Shown here in pieces: positions 7,445 to 18,496 of a stretch of 64,000 bases of DNA (positions within the stretch are counted from its first letter, which is position 1; each line of letters opens with the position of its first letter). The stretch lies in the NCBI RefSeq assembly GCF_008705135.1, contig NZ_CP023694.1, positions 1,984,001-2,048,000 of the forward strand, given 5' to 3'. The DNA is from Streptomyces coeruleorubidus (GTDB taxonomy: Bacteria; Actinomycetota; Actinomycetes; Streptomycetales; Streptomycetaceae). The notes under the pieces are model-generated. The model did not search any database. It was not told the DNA's origin and worked only from the letters and a program-made list of their open reading frames with translations. A program made the translations under genes and the position numbers.

Positions 7445-10400
7445 TCAGCGGGCGTTGAAGTACTTCGCCTCCGGGTGGTGGATCACGATGGCGTCCGTGG
7501 ACTGCTCGGGGTGGAGCTGGAACTCCTCGGACAGGTGGACGCCGATGCGCTCCGGCTGGAGCAGGTCCGCGATCTTGGCGCGGTCCTCCAGGTTGGGGCA
7601 GGCGCCGTAGCCGAGGGAGAAGCGGGCGCCCCGGTACTTCAGCTCGAACATGCCCTGCATCTCGTCCGGGTCCTCACCGGCGAAGCCGAGTTCGGAGCGC
7701 ACGCGCGCGTGCCAGTACTCGGCGAGCGCCTCGGCCAACTGCACGGACAGGCCGTGCAGTTCGAGGTAGTCGCGGTAGGCGTTGGACTCGAACAGACGCG
7801 CGGTCTCCTCGCCGATGCGCGAGCCGACGGTGACGACCTGGAGGCCCACGACGTCCGTCTCGCCGGACTCCTCCGGGCGGAAGAAGTCGGCCAGGCACAG
7901 GCGCCGGCCGCGGCGCTGGCGCGGGAAGGTGAAGCGGGTGCGCTCGTTGCCCTGCTCGTCCAGGATGATCAGGTCGTCGTCCTTGGAGACGCACGGGAAG
8001 TAGCCGTAGACCACGGCCGCCTCCAGCAGGTTCTCCGTCTGGAGCTTGTCCAGCAGCCCGCGCAGCCGGGGCCGGCCCTCGGTCTCGACCAGTTCCTCGT
8101 ACGACGGGCCCTCGCCGGTGCGGGCCTGCTTGAGGCCCCACTGGCCCTTGAACAGGGCGCCCTCGTCGAGCCAGCTCGCGTACTCCTTGAGCTGGATGCC
8201 CTTGATCACGCGGGTCCCGCGGAAGGGCGGCTCGGGCACGGGGTTGTCGATGGCGACGTCGGAGCGGACGTGCCCCTCCTCGGGGCGCTCCTCCACGGCG
8301 GCCTGGGCGGTGGCCCGGACCCGGCGCTGCTTCAGCTCGGGCAGCTTCGCGCCGGGCACACCCCGCTTGACGCCGATCAGGGCGTCCATCAGGCGCAGTC
8401 CCTCGAAGGCGTCGCGGGCGTAGCGGACCTCGCCCTGGTAGATCTCGTGCAGGTCCTGCTCGACATAGGCGCGGGTGAGGGCGGCACCGCCCAGGATGAC
8501 CGGGTACTTCGCCGCCAGGTCGCGCTGGTTCAGCTCCTCCAGGTTCTCCTTCATGATCACCGTGGACTTGACCAGCAGCCCGGACATGCCGATCACATCG
8601 GCCCTGTGCTCCTCGGCGGCCTCAAGGATCGCCGAGACCGGCTGCTTGATGCCGAGGTTGACGACGTTGTAGCCGTTGTTCGTCAGGATGATGTCGACCA
8701 GGTTCTTGCCAATGTCGTGCACATCGCCGCGCACGGTGGCCAGCACGATCGTGCCCTTGCCGGCCTCGTCGCCCTCGACCTTCTCCATGTGCGGTTCGAG
8801 ATGGGCCACGGCCGTCTTCATCACCTCGGCCGACTGGAGCACGAACGGCAGCTGCATCTGACCGGAGCCGAACAGCTCACCGACGACCTTCATGCCCTCC
8901 AGCAGCGTCTCGTTGACGATGTCCAGGGCCGGCCGGGACTCGAGCGCCTCGTCCAGGTCGGCTTCGAGGCCGTTGCGCTCGCCGTCGATGATGCGCCGCT
9001 TGAGGCGCTCGTCCAGCGGCAGCGCGGCCAGTTCCTCGGCCTTGCCGGCCTTGAGGGACTTGGCCGTCGCACCCTCGAACAGCTGCATGAGCTTCTGCAG
9101 CGGGTCGTAGCCCTCGGCGCGGCGGTCGTAGATCAGGTCCAGAGCCGTCTGGACCTCCTCCTCGCTGAAACGGGCGATCGGCAGGATCTTGCTCGCGTGC
9201 ACGATCGCCGAGTCGAGGCCCGCCTTCACACACTCGTCCAGGAACACCGAGTTCAGCAGCATCCGCGCGGCCGGGTTCAGACCGAAGGAGATGTTCGACA
9301 GACCCAGCGTCGTCTGCACCTTCGGATGACGCCGCTTCAACTCGCGGATGCCCTCGATCGTGGCGATGCCGTCCTTGCGGGACTCCTCCTGACCGGTGCA
9401 GATCGTGAACGTCAGACAGTCCACGAGGATGTCCTCCTCGTGGATGCCCCAGTTCCCGGTCAGGTCCTCGATCAGCCGCTCGGCGATCTCGACCTTCTTC
9501 TCGGCCGTGCGGGCCTGGCCCTCCTCGTCGATCGTCAACGCGATCAGCGCGGCACCATGCTCCCGCGCCAGCTGCGTGACCTTCGCGAAGCGCGACTCCG
9601 GACCGTCACCGTCCTCGTAGTTCACCGAGTTGATCACCGCCCGGCCGCCGAGCTTCTCCAGACCGGCTCGGATCACCTCCACCTCGGTGGAGTCCAGCAC
9701 GATCGGCAGCGTCGAAGCGGTGGCGAAACGCCCGGCCAGCTCCTCCATGTCGGCCACACCGTCCCGGCCGACATAGTCCACGCACAGATCGAGCATGTGC
9801 GCGCCCTCACGGATCTGCTCCCGGGCCATCTCCACACAGTCGTCCCAGCGGCCCTCCAGCATGGCCTCACGGAACTTCTTCGACCCGTTGGCGTTCGTCC
9901 GCTCACCGATCGCCAGGTACGCGGTGTCCTGCCGGAACGGCACCGACTGGTACAGCGACGCCGCACCCGGCTCGGGCTGCGGGCTGCGCTCGGTCGGGGT
10001 GGCCTCCCGGACGCGCTCGACGAGCTGGCGCAGGTGCTCGGGGGTGGTGCCGCAGCAGCCGCCGACCAGGGACAGGCCGTAGTCGCGGACGAAGTTCTGC
10101 TGGGCGTCGGCCAGGCCCTCGGGGTCGAGCGGGAAGTGGGCGCCGTCCTTGGTGAGGATCGGCAGGCCGGCGTTCGGCATGCACAGCAGCGGGATGCGCG
10201 AGTGGCGCGTCAGATAGCGCAGGTGCTCGCTCATCTCGGCCGGGCCGGTGGAGCAGTTCAGCCCGATCATGTCGATGCCGAGCGGCTCCAGCGCGGTCAG
10301 CGCCGCGCCGATCTCGGAGCCCAGCAGCATGGTGCCGGTGGTCTCGAAGGCCATCGAGCACAGCAGGGGCACCTCGACGCCGGTGGCCTCCATGGCCCGG

Positions 10401-10966
10401 CGGGCGCCGAGGATGGAGGCCTTCGTCTGGAGCAGGTCCTGCGTGGTCTCCACGAGCAGCGCGTCCGCGCCGCCGGCGAGCAGGCCCTCGGCGTTGGCCT
10501 GGTAGCCGTCGCGGATGAGGCTGTAGGTGACGTGGCCGAGCGTGGGCAGCTTGGTGCCAGGGCCGATCGAGCCGAGCACCCAGCGCTGCCGGCCGTCTCC
10601 GGCGGCGTACTCGTCGGCCACCTCGCGGGCGATCCGGGCACCCGCCTCGGACAGCTCGTGCACCCGGTCGGAGATCTCGTACTCGGCCGCGGCCGTGTGG
10701 TTGGCGCCGAACGTGTTGGTCTCGACGCAGTCGACGCCGACCGCGAAGTACGCGTCGTGGACGGAACGGACGATGTCCGGCCGGGTCACGTTGAGGATCT
10801 CGTTACAGCCTTCGAGATTCTCGAAGTCCTCGAGCGTCGGGTCCTGGGCCTGGAGCATGGTGCCCATGGCTCCGTCGGCCACGACCACGCGGGTGGCCAG
10901 GGCCTCTCGGAGGGCGGACACGCGGGTCCGGCTGTCTGCGGAAGGGGTCGGTGGCAACGAGGCCAT
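7445..10966 (-). CDS. metH: Cobalamin-dependent methionine synthase
   Basis: A 1173-residue MetH that moves a methyl group from 5-methyltetrahydrofolate to homocysteine through cobalamin. Four modules are present in order. The homocysteine domain (about 20-320) has zinc ligands C238 (GLNCSTGP) and C304/C305 (GGCCGTTP). The pterin-binding domain covers about 350-610. The B12 cap and Rossmann domains cover about 640-880, with the cobalt-ligand motif DVHDIG (H750). The C-terminal reactivation domain (about 900-1170) binds AdoMet. The length is a little below E. coli MetH (1227), as is normal in actinobacteria. The ATG at 10966 has GGGAG 10 nt upstream. It is transcribed alone, divergent from gylR. 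Confidence 0.97.
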   Translation of the reverse strand: MASLPPTPSADSRTRVSALREALATRVVVADGAMGTMLQAQDPTLEDFENLEGCNEILNVTRPDIVRSVHDAYFAVGVDCVETNTFGANHTAAAEYEISDRVHELSEAGARIAREVADEYAAGDGRQRWVLGSIGPGTKLPTLGHVTYSLIRDGYQANAEGLLAGGADALLVETTQDLLQTKASILGARRAMEATGVEVPLLCSMAFETTGTMLLGSEIGAALTALEPLGIDMIGLNCSTGPAEMSEHLRYLTRHSRIPLLCMPNAGLPILTKDGAHFPLDPEGLADAQQNFVRDYGLSLVGGCCGTTPEHLRQLVERVREATPTERSPQPEPGAASLYQSVPFRQDTAYLAIGERTNANGSKKFREAMLEGRWDDCVEMAREQIREGAHMLDLCVDYVGRDGVADMEELAGRFATASTLPIVLDSTEVEVIRAGLEKLGGRAVINSVNYEDGDGPESRFAKVTQLAREHGAALIALTIDEEGQARTAEKKVEIAERLIEDLTGNWGIHEEDILVDCLTFTICTGQEESRKDGIATIEGIRELKRRHPKVQTTLGLSNISFGLNPAARMLLNSVFLDECVKAGLDSAIVHASKILPIARFSEEEVQTALDLIYDRRAEGYDPLQKLMQLFEGATAKSLKAGKAEELAALPLDERLKRRIIDGERNGLEADLDEALESRPALDIVNETLLEGMKVVGELFGSGQMQLPFVLQSAEVMKTAVAHLEPHMEKVEGDEAGKGTIVLATVRGDVHDIGKNLVDIILTNNGYNVVNLGIKQPVSAILEAAEEHRADVIGMSGLLVKSTVIMKENLEELNQRDLAAKYPVILGGAALTRAYVEQDLHEIYQGEVRYARDAFEGLRLMDALIGVKRGVPGAKLPELKQRRVRATAQAAVEERPEEGHVRSDVAIDNPVPEPPFRGTRVIKGIQLKEYASWLDEGALFKGQWGLKQARTGEGPSYEELVETEGRPRLRGLLDKLQTENLLEAAVVYGYFPCVSKDDDLIILDEQGNERTRFTFPRQRRGRRLCLADFFRPEESGETDVVGLQVVTVGSRIGEETARLFESNAYRDYLELHGLSVQLAEALAEYWHARVRSELGFAGEDPDEMQGMFELKYRGARFSLGYGACPNLEDRAKIADLLQPERIGVHLSEEFQLHPEQSTDAIVIHHPEAKYFNAR

Positions 10967-11317
10967 GTAAAGGGCTCCCTCGAGTGCGACGGCTGTCGGC
11001 TATGCGGCTGCCCGGACACGCGGGGGGCATCCGGGGGAAAGGCGCACGGCGCCAGCGTAACCGGGAGCGGCCCGGGATGGGCAGGGCGTCCACGGGGCGG
11101 ACGCGCATGGCGTCCCGGACGGCGGTTGTGTCACTGATGAGCCACTTGTGACGCACCCCGGCGCGTCGCCGGTGCACCACGCGGCGACCCGCCGGCGCAA
11201 CAAATGGTGACCCGCCATTAGCGAGAGGTCGGCAACGACCGGTAGTGTTCGGCATTGCCGAACAAAGGCTGCGGGCGCCGCTGGTCGGCGGTCGAAGGGG
11301 ACGGAGGCAGTACGGCG
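10967..11317. other. Divergent metH-gylR intergenic region
   Basis: About 350 bp holding the promoters of metH (minus) and gylR (plus). The gylR side contains a 19-bp palindrome (11246-11264). On the metH side I looked for a cobalamin, SAM or SAH riboswitch and could not recognise one; the leader is GC-rich with several short hairpins. An in-frame ATG at 11255 upstream of the chosen gylR start lies inside the operator and has no good ribosome site. Confidence 0.55.
11246..11264. promoter_or_regulatory. Palindromic operator upstream of gylR (probable GylR autoregulation site)
   Basis: TGTTCGGCATTGCCGAACA is a perfect inverted repeat with 9-bp arms around one central base. It lies 54 bp upstream of the gylR start. 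A diverged copy sits upstream of glpF at 12256-12274. GylR is known to control both its own promoter and the glycerol operon, so this is most likely its operator. Confidence 0.7.
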
Positions 11318-12091
11318 ATGGCACGGAACATCCAGTCGCTCGAACGGGCGGCCGCGATGCTGCGCCTGCTCGCGGGCGGCGAGCGGCGGCTCGGCCTGTC
11401 GGACATCGCCTCGTCGCTGGGCCTGGCCAAAGGCACCGCCCACGGCATACTGCGCACCCTCCAGCAGGAGGGCTTCGTGGAGCAGGACGACGCCTCCGGG
11501 CGCTACCAGCTCGGCGCGGAGCTGCTGCGCCTGGGGACCACCTACCTCGATGTGCACGAGCTGCGGGCGCGCGCCCTGGTGTGGGCCGACGACCTGGCCC
11601 GGTCCAGCGGCGAGAGCGTCTACCTGGGTGTCCTGCACCAGCAGGGCGTGCTGATCGTGCACCACGTCTTCCGGCCCGACGACAGCCGGCAGGTCCTGGA
11701 GATCGGGGCCATGCAGCCGCTGCACTCCACGGCGCTGGGCAAGGTGCTCTCCGCCTACGACCCCGTGGCGCACAGCGAGGCCCTGGAGGCCGACCGCAAG
11801 GCGTTCACCGACCGGACCGTGTGCGAGCCGGAGGCCTTCGAGCACATCCTCGACGTCACACGCGCGCGTGGTTACGCGGCGGACGTCGAGGAGACCTGGG
11901 AGGGCGTCGCCTCCCTCGCCGCGCCCATCCACGACCGGCGGCGCATGCCGGTCGGCGCGGTAGGCATCACGGGCGCCGTGGAGCGGCTGTGCCGGCCCGA
12001 CGAAGAGCGGGCGCTGCGCCCCGAGCTGATCGCGGCGGTCCGGGACTGCGCCCGCGCGGTGTCGCGGGACCTGGGCGCCGGGCGGTTCTGA
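11318..12091 (+). CDS. gylR: IclR-family regulator of the glycerol operon
   Basis: A 257-residue IclR-family repressor. An N-terminal winged helix-turn-helix (residues 1-70, MARNIQSLERAAAMLRLLAG, then LSDIASSLGLAKGTAHGILR) is followed by an effector-binding domain. It is directly upstream of glpF-glpK-glpD, the arrangement of Streptomyces GylR, which represses the operon until glycerol 3-phosphate accumulates. The start at 11318 is chosen because GGAGG lies 10 nt upstream and the protein then begins with the family N-terminus; an upstream ATG at 11255 would overlap the operator. A 267-bp gap with operator-like repeats separates it from glpF. Confidence 0.95.
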   Translation: MARNIQSLERAAAMLRLLAGGERRLGLSDIASSLGLAKGTAHGILRTLQQEGFVEQDDASGRYQLGAELLRLGTTYLDVHELRARALVWADDLARSSGESVYLGVLHQQGVLIVHHVFRPDDSRQVLEIGAMQPLHSTALGKVLSAYDPVAHSEALEADRKAFTDRTVCEPEAFEHILDVTRARGYAADVEETWEGVASLAAPIHDRRRMPVGAVGITGAVERLCRPDEERALRPELIAAVRDCARAVSRDLGAGRF

Positions 12092-12196
12092 CGGGACACG
12101 AGTGGGCCGGGGCGCCGCAGGGCGTTCCGGCCCTTCGGCATGCCCACGCTCACCTGCCGCCGGAGATCCACGAGCCGCAGCGATCAGTAACGATCG

Positions 12197-12298
12197 TGTT
12201 TTCGACAACACAGCCCTTGACGTGCTCGTAACGCCGAAGCAAGACTCCCGTCCATCGGTCGACATTGTCGAACAGCTACCGGCAATACGCGCTAGAGT
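12197..12298 (+). promoter_or_regulatory. glpFKD promoter/operator region
   Basis: Upstream of glpF lie two inverted repeats. GTGTT-TTCGAC-AACAC sits at about 12196-12211. A diverged copy of the gylR palindrome, GGTCGACATTGTCGAACA, sits at 12256-12274 and keeps the CATTG centre and the CGAACA half-site of the copy at 11246. A TAGAGT hexamer at 12293-12298 may be the -10 box. The layout fits GylR repression of the operon. Confidence 0.6.
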
Positions 12299-12358
12299 GT
12301 GACAACGCCAGGCCGGTATTAGAACTTCACCCCTGGACGAAGGACAAAGGAGTCGCGG

Positions 12359-13153
12359 GTGTCCAGCTCCGACATCTTCATCGGCGAGACCATCGGTACC
12401 GCCATACTCATCCTCCTCGGCGGCGGAGTCTGCGCCGCCGTCACGCTGAAGGCATCCAAGGCCCGCAACGCCGGCTGGCTCGCCATCACCTTCGGGTGGG
12501 GCTTCGCGGTGCTCACGGCGGTCTACACCACGGCGCCGCTGTCCGGCGCCCATCTGAACCCGGCCGTGACGCTGGCGATCGCGATCAAGGACGGCGACTG
12601 GAAGAACGTCCCGGTCTACTGGGCCGGACAGATCCTCGGCGCCATGATCGGTGCCGCCCTGGTCTGGATCGCCTACTACGGCCAGTTCCACGCCCACCTC
12701 ACCGACCGCGAGATCGTCGGCGGTCCGGGCGCGCAGGCCACCACGGCCAAGGCCGTCGAGGCCCAGGAGAAGGGCGCCGGCCCCGTGCTGGGCGTCTTCT
12801 CCACCGGCCCCGAGGTCCGGGTCGCCTGGCAGAACGTCGCCACGGAGATCATCGGCACCGTCGTGCTGGTGCTCGCCGTGCTCACCCAGGGCCTGAACGA
12901 CAAGGGCAACGGCCTGGGCACCCTGGGCGCCCTGATCACCGCGCTCGTGGTGGTCTCCATCGGCCTCTCCCTCGGCGGCCCGACGGGGTACGCGATCAAC
13001 CCGGCCCGTGACCTCGGTCCGCGCATCGTGCACGCCCTGCTGCCGCTGCCCAACAAGGGCGGCTCCGACTGGGGCTACGCCTGGGTCCCCGTGGTGGGTC
13101 CGCTGATCGGCGGCGCCATCGCGGCAGGCATCTACAACGTCGCGTTCGCTTAG
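12359..13153 (+). CDS. glpF: Glycerol uptake facilitator (aquaglyceroporin)
   Basis: A 264-residue MIP-family channel that lets glycerol diffuse into the cell. Both signature loops are visible: HLNPAVTLA in the first half and [10 protein letters not shown] in the second, where the arginine forms part of the selectivity filter. Six hydrophobic segments fit the family fold. The GTG at 12359 follows AAAGGAG at good spacing. It is the first gene of the glycerol operon, 84 bp upstream of glpK, so the incoming glycerol is trapped by phosphorylation. Confidence 0.96.
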   Translation: MSSSDIFIGETIGTAILILLGGGVCAAVTLKASKARNAGWLAITFGWGFAVLTAVYTTAPLSGAHLNPAVTLAIAIKDGDWKNVPVYWAGQILGAMIGAALVWIAYYGQFHAHLTDREIVGGPGAQATTAKAVEAQEKGAGPVLGVFSTGPEVRVAWQNVATEIIGTVVLVLAVLTQGLNDKGNGLGTLGALITALVVVSIGLSLGGPTGYAINPARDLGPRIVHALLPLPNKGGSDWGYAWVPVVGPLIGGAIAAGIYNVAFA

Positions 13154-13236
13154 AAGCAATCCTCGCCCCCGTTGCGAAACTTCCAGCACGCGCCGTACGT
13201 AAAGCCCCATAAACCCGGAATTACCAGGAGCTCACA

Positions 13237-14775
<1,539 letters not shown>

Positions 14776-14783
14776 GAAACCGC

Positions 14784-16400
14784 ATGACCAGTCAGTCCAC
14801 CCTGCAGTCCGTGCCTGCCCTGGGGACCCACCCGGCCTCCGGCTCGAACCCGAGCCGAGCCGAGACCAGGGAGCAGCTCGCCAAGGCGTCGTACGACCTC
14901 CTCGTGATCGGCGGCGGCATCCTGGGCATCTCCACCGCCTGGCACGCCGCGCAGTCCGGCCTCAGGGTGGCTCTGGTCGACGCCGGCGACTTCGCCGGTG
15001 CCACGTCCTCCGCCTCCTCCAAGCTGCTCCACGGCGGTCTGCGCTACCTGCAGACCGGCGCGGTGAAGCTGGTGGCGGAGAACCACTTCGAGCGCCGTGC
15101 GGTCTCCCGGCAGGTGGCTCCCCACCTGGCGAACCCGCTCACCTTCTACCTCCCCGTGTACAAGGGCGGGCCGCACGGCGCGGCGAAGCTCGGGGCGGGC
15201 GTCTTCGCCTACTCCGCGCTCTCCGCTTTCGGTGACGGCGTCGGGCACCTGCTCTCCCCCGCCAAGGCGGCACAGGACGTGCCCGAGCTGCGCACCGAGA
15301 ACCTCAAGGCCGTGGCCGTGTACGGCGACGACCAGATGAACGACGCCCGCATGGCGCTGATGACGGTCCGCGGGGCCGTCGAGGCGGGCGCGGTCGTCCT
15401 CAACCACGCCGAAGTGACCGGCCTGCGCTTCACCCAGGGCCGCGTCACGGGCGCCGAGCTCAAGGACCGGCTGTCCGGCGACGAGTTCGGCGTCAACGCC
15501 CGGCTGGTGCTGAACGCGACCGGCCCGTGGGTCGACCACCTGCGGAAGCTGGAGGACCCGAACGCGGCGCCCTCCATCCGCCTGTCGAAGGGCGCGCACC
15601 TGGTCCTGAAGCGCACCTCCCACTGGAAGGCCGCGCTCGCGACCCCGATCGACAAGTACCGCATCACCTTCGCCCTTCCCTGGGAGGACATGCTGCTCCT
15701 GGGCACCACCGACGAGGAGTTCGAGGGCGACCCGGCGGACGTCGCGGTCACCGAGAAGGACATATCCCAGATCCTCGACGAGGCCGCCTTCTCCGTCCGC
15801 GACCAGCAGCTGAGCCGCGACCTCATCACCTACGCCTTCGCCGGCCTGCGCGTGCTGCCGGGCGGCCCCGGCGACACCGCGAAGGCCAAGCGCGAGACAG
15901 TGGTCACCGAGGGCAAGGGCGGCATGCTGTCCGTCGCGGGCGGCAAGTGGACCACCTTCCGCCACATCGGCCGGACGATCATGCAGAAGCTGGAGGCGCT
16001 GCCGGGCCACCCGCTCGGCGACGACTTCGAGCCGATCAGCTCCCTGCCGAAGAAGCTGCCGCTGCCCGGCATCGCCAACCCGCGCGCGGTCGCCCACCGG
16101 CTGCTGACCGACCGCCCGGCGCCCGGCCCGCGCATGGCGGCCGACACGGCCAGGCACCTGGCCACGCACTACGGCTCGCTGGCCTTCGACATCGCGCGCC
16201 TGGCCAACGAGAGCCCCGAGCTCGCCGAGCGCGTCCACCCCGACGCCCCGGAGATCTGGGCGCAGGTCGTGTGGGCCCGGGACCACGAGTGGGCCGAGAC
16301 GCAGGACGACGTGCTGCGCCGCCGCACGACGCTGACGATCCGCGGCCTGGCCACGGACGACGTCCGCGCCAAGGTGCAGGACCTCCTCGACAAGAAGTAG
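14784..16400 (+). CDS. glpD: Aerobic glycerol-3-phosphate dehydrogenase
   Basis: A 538-residue FAD-dependent enzyme that oxidises glycerol 3-phosphate to dihydroxyacetone phosphate and passes electrons to quinone at the membrane. The dinucleotide-binding motif VIGGGILGISTAWHA is at about residues 41-55, followed by SASSKLLHGGLRYL, a family signature. The C-terminal helical domain (from about 405) is complete. Its ribosome site overlaps the end of glpK, suggesting translational coupling. A hairpin terminator follows. It completes the glycerol-to-DHAP route encoded here. Confidence 0.97.
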   Translation: MTSQSTLQSVPALGTHPASGSNPSRAETREQLAKASYDLLVIGGGILGISTAWHAAQSGLRVALVDAGDFAGATSSASSKLLHGGLRYLQTGAVKLVAENHFERRAVSRQVAPHLANPLTFYLPVYKGGPHGAAKLGAGVFAYSALSAFGDGVGHLLSPAKAAQDVPELRTENLKAVAVYGDDQMNDARMALMTVRGAVEAGAVVLNHAEVTGLRFTQGRVTGAELKDRLSGDEFGVNARLVLNATGPWVDHLRKLEDPNAAPSIRLSKGAHLVLKRTSHWKAALATPIDKYRITFALPWEDMLLLGTTDEEFEGDPADVAVTEKDISQILDEAAFSVRDQQLSRDLITYAFAGLRVLPGGPGDTAKAKRETVVTEGKGGMLSVAGGKWTTFRHIGRTIMQKLEALPGHPLGDDFEPISSLPKKLPLPGIANPRAVAHRLLTDRPAPGPRMAADTARHLATHYGSLAFDIARLANESPELAERVHPDAPEIWAQVVWARDHEWAETQDDVLRRRTTLTIRGLATDDVRAKVQDLLDKK

Positions 16401-16427
16401 GCACGACCCGGGGATCCCGTAGCCGGG

Positions 16428-16459
16428 AGGGGCGGCTCCACGCCGACGGAGCCGCCCCT
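16428..16459 (+). terminator. Terminator of the glycerol operon
   Basis: Perfect 12-bp stem AGGGGCGGCTCC / GGAGCCGCCCCT with an 8-nt loop, 27 bp after the glpD stop codon. It separates the operon from the FadR-type regulator gene. Confidence 0.85.
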
Positions 16460-16524
16460 TCCGCGTTCCCAACCCCCATAATGACCTGATACGTCGGAGG
16501 TCTTGAGCGACAGGGAGGCCGGCC

Positions 16525-17196
16525 ATGGCAGTCACCGACGAGGCGATCGAGAAGATCAAGGGCATGATCGTCTCCGGCGCGCTGCGGCCGGGCGACCGGC
16601 TGCCCAAGGAGAGCGAACTCGCCGCCGACCTCGGCCTGTCCCGCAACTCCCTGCGGGAGGCCGTACGCGCGCTGTCCCTCATCCGCATCCTGGACGTCCG
16701 GCAGGGCGACGGCACGTACGTCACCAGCCTCGATCCGCAACTCCTGCTGGAGGCGATGAGCTTCGTCGTGGACTTCCACCGCGACGACACGGTCCTGGAG
16801 TTCCTGGCCGTACGCCGCATCCTGGAGCCGGCCGCGACGGCCATGGCGGCCCTGCGCATCAGTGAGCAGCAACTGGACGCGCTGACGGCCCAGCTCGACA
16901 AGCTCGGCGACGACCCGTCCGTGGAGGACCTCGTCGCCTGCGATCTGGAGTTCCACCGGGGCATCGTGCAGAGTTCGGGCAACTCCGTGCTGTGCTCGCT
17001 GCTCGACGGGCTGTCGGGCCCGACCACCCGGGCCCGGATCTGGCGCGGCCTGACCCAGGAGGACGCGGTCGGCCGCACCCTGCGCGAGCACCGGGCGATC
17101 CTCGCGGCCCTGCGGGACCGGGACGCCGAGGCGGCGCGTTCCTGGGCGACGGTGCACATCGCGAGCGTGGAGCAGTGGCTGCGCTCCACGCTGTGA
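16525..17196 (+). CDS. FadR-subfamily GntR transcriptional regulator
   Basis: A 223-residue regulator. The N-terminal winged helix (residues 1-70) contains LPKESELAADLGLSRNSLREAVRALSL split over the recognition helices, and the C-terminal FCD effector domain (about 90-215) has the acidic/histidine set LEFHRGIV and HRAILAAL that often binds a metal and a carboxylic acid ligand. The ATG at 16525 follows GGGAGG. It is transcribed in the same direction as the glycerol operon but after its terminator, so it is probably independent. The target is unknown; a sugar-acid or organic-acid operon elsewhere is typical for the family. Confidence 0.9.
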   Translation: MAVTDEAIEKIKGMIVSGALRPGDRLPKESELAADLGLSRNSLREAVRALSLIRILDVRQGDGTYVTSLDPQLLLEAMSFVVDFHRDDTVLEFLAVRRILEPAATAMAALRISEQQLDALTAQLDKLGDDPSVEDLVACDLEFHRGIVQSSGNSVLCSLLDGLSGPTTRARIWRGLTQEDAVGRTLREHRAILAALRDRDAEAARSWATVHIASVEQWLRSTL

Positions 17197-17352
17197 CCAG
17201 GGCCTCACGGACAGCTCGGACGAATCCGGGTGTTCAGGGGTGGATCGCGGGGCAGTGATGGGGTCACTCCCCCTGCGAGGGGGCTGCGGGCGCCCCCTTG
17301 GCACGCCGTAAGGTTGGGGGGTACGCGAGGGCACGTCGGAAGGAGGCGCTGG

Positions 17353-18336
17353 GTGATCGAGCTCGAGGGGGTTCCCGAGCTGATCGACCCGGTCATGGTG
17401 GCCGCGTTCGAAGGCTGGAACGATGCCGGCGACGCCGCCTCCACCGCGGTCGCGCATCTGGACAGGGAGTGGAAGGGCGAGGTCTTCGCGGCACTGGACG
17501 CCGAGGACTACTACGACTTCCAGGTCAACCGCCCCACGGTGTTCCTGGAAGCCGGCGTCCGCAAGATCACGTGGCCGACGACAAGGCTGTCGGTGGTCCG
17601 GGTCGGCGGGGACAAGCCACGCGACCTGGTCCTCGTCCGGGGCATCGAGCCGTCCATGCGATGGCGGTCGTTCTGCAACGAACTGCTCGGCTTCGCGCAC
17701 GAACTCGGCGTGGAACTGGTGGTCGTCCTGGGCGCCCTGCTCGGTGACACCCCGCACACCCGTCCGGTTCCGATCAGCGGGACGACGTCCGACCCGGACC
17801 TGGCCCGCCGCATGGACCTGGAGGAGACCAAGTACGAGGGGCCCACGGGCATCGTCGGCGTCCTCCAGGAGGCCTGCACGCACGCGGGGGTACCGGCGGT
17901 GTCCCTGTGGGCGGCCGTACCGCACTACGTCTCGCAGCCGCCGAACCCGAAGGCCACGCTGGCCCTCCTCAACCGCCTGGAGGACCTGATCGACGTGCGC
18001 ATCCCGCTGGGCGAGCTGCCCGAGGACGCGCGCGCCTGGCAGGTCGGCGTGGACCAGCTTGCCGCCGAGGACAGCGAGGTCGCCGAGTACGTCCAGTCAC
18101 TGGAGGAGGCCCGGGACACCGCCGAGCTGCCGGAGGCGTCGGGCGAGGCGATCGCCCGGGAGTTCGAGCGCTACCTCCGCCGCCGCGACGGCGGCGGACC
18201 GCCCTCCTCCGGCGGCCACGCCACCGCGGACGGCAGCGACAGCACGTCGTACCTGCGGGACAACCCCAGCGGCCGCACACGCCCGCCGAAGCCGCCCAAG
18301 CCGGGCACGGACGACGAGGAGTCGTCGGAGGACTGA
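17353..18336 (+). CDS. parJ: PAC2-family protein (ParJ-type)
   Basis: A 327-residue PAC2 (proteasome assembly chaperone 2-like) protein. The family core FEGWNDAGDAAS, then LVLVRGIEPSMRWRSF and the conserved LLGDTPHTRPVPISGTTSD region occupies residues 1-250. The tail (from about 275) is charged and disordered. In S. coelicolor the PAC2 protein next to the glycerol locus is, as I recall, ParJ, a partner of the chromosome-partitioning ATPase ParA; I assign the symbol on family and position only. The GTG at 17353 is fixed by AGGAGG 6 nt upstream. A terminator follows, shared with the converging mshC operon. Confidence 0.8.
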   Translation: MIELEGVPELIDPVMVAAFEGWNDAGDAASTAVAHLDREWKGEVFAALDAEDYYDFQVNRPTVFLEAGVRKITWPTTRLSVVRVGGDKPRDLVLVRGIEPSMRWRSFCNELLGFAHELGVELVVVLGALLGDTPHTRPVPISGTTSDPDLARRMDLEETKYEGPTGIVGVLQEACTHAGVPAVSLWAAVPHYVSQPPNPKATLALLNRLEDLIDVRIPLGELPEDARAWQVGVDQLAAEDSEVAEYVQSLEEARDTAELPEASGEAIAREFERYLRRRDGGGPPSSGGHATADGSDSTSYLRDNPSGRTRPPKPPKPGTDDEESSED

Positions 18337-18450
18337 GGGCGGCCTCGTCTGTCGCGGAGCGCCCGTGCCGGGCGGCGAGGGACGCGCCCGGCCTGCCGGG
18401 GTCACCGGCCTCACCACACGCCCGCGCCACACCCCGACACCCGCACGCCA

Positions 18451-18482
18451 AGGGGGCGTCTCCCGCTCGGGAGGCGCCCCCT
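18451..18482. terminator. Bidirectional terminator between parJ and mshC
   Basis: A 14-bp stem (one G-T pair) AGGGGGCGTCTCCC / GGGAGGCGCCCCCT with a GCTC loop, 14 bp from the stop of mshC. It lies between converging genes. Confidence 0.85.
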
Positions 18483-18496
18483 CTGTCCGTTGCCGG

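Noticed and set aside
7244..11137. A plus-strand open frame of almost 1300 codons antisense to metH
   Set aside because: MetH on the minus strand matches the family over its whole length with all active-site residues; the antisense frame is Val/Gly/Leu/Arg/Asp-rich shadow sequence.
10967..11254. Possible cobalamin, SAM or SAH riboswitch upstream of metH
   Set aside because: I could not find the B12 box or the conserved cores of SAM/SAH classes; the leader only shows generic GC hairpins. A covariance-model search would decide.
12265..12298. A sigma70-like promoter pairing TTGTCG with TAGAGT before glpF
   Set aside because: The spacing is about 22 bp, too long for a standard promoter; only the -10-like hexamer is mentioned.
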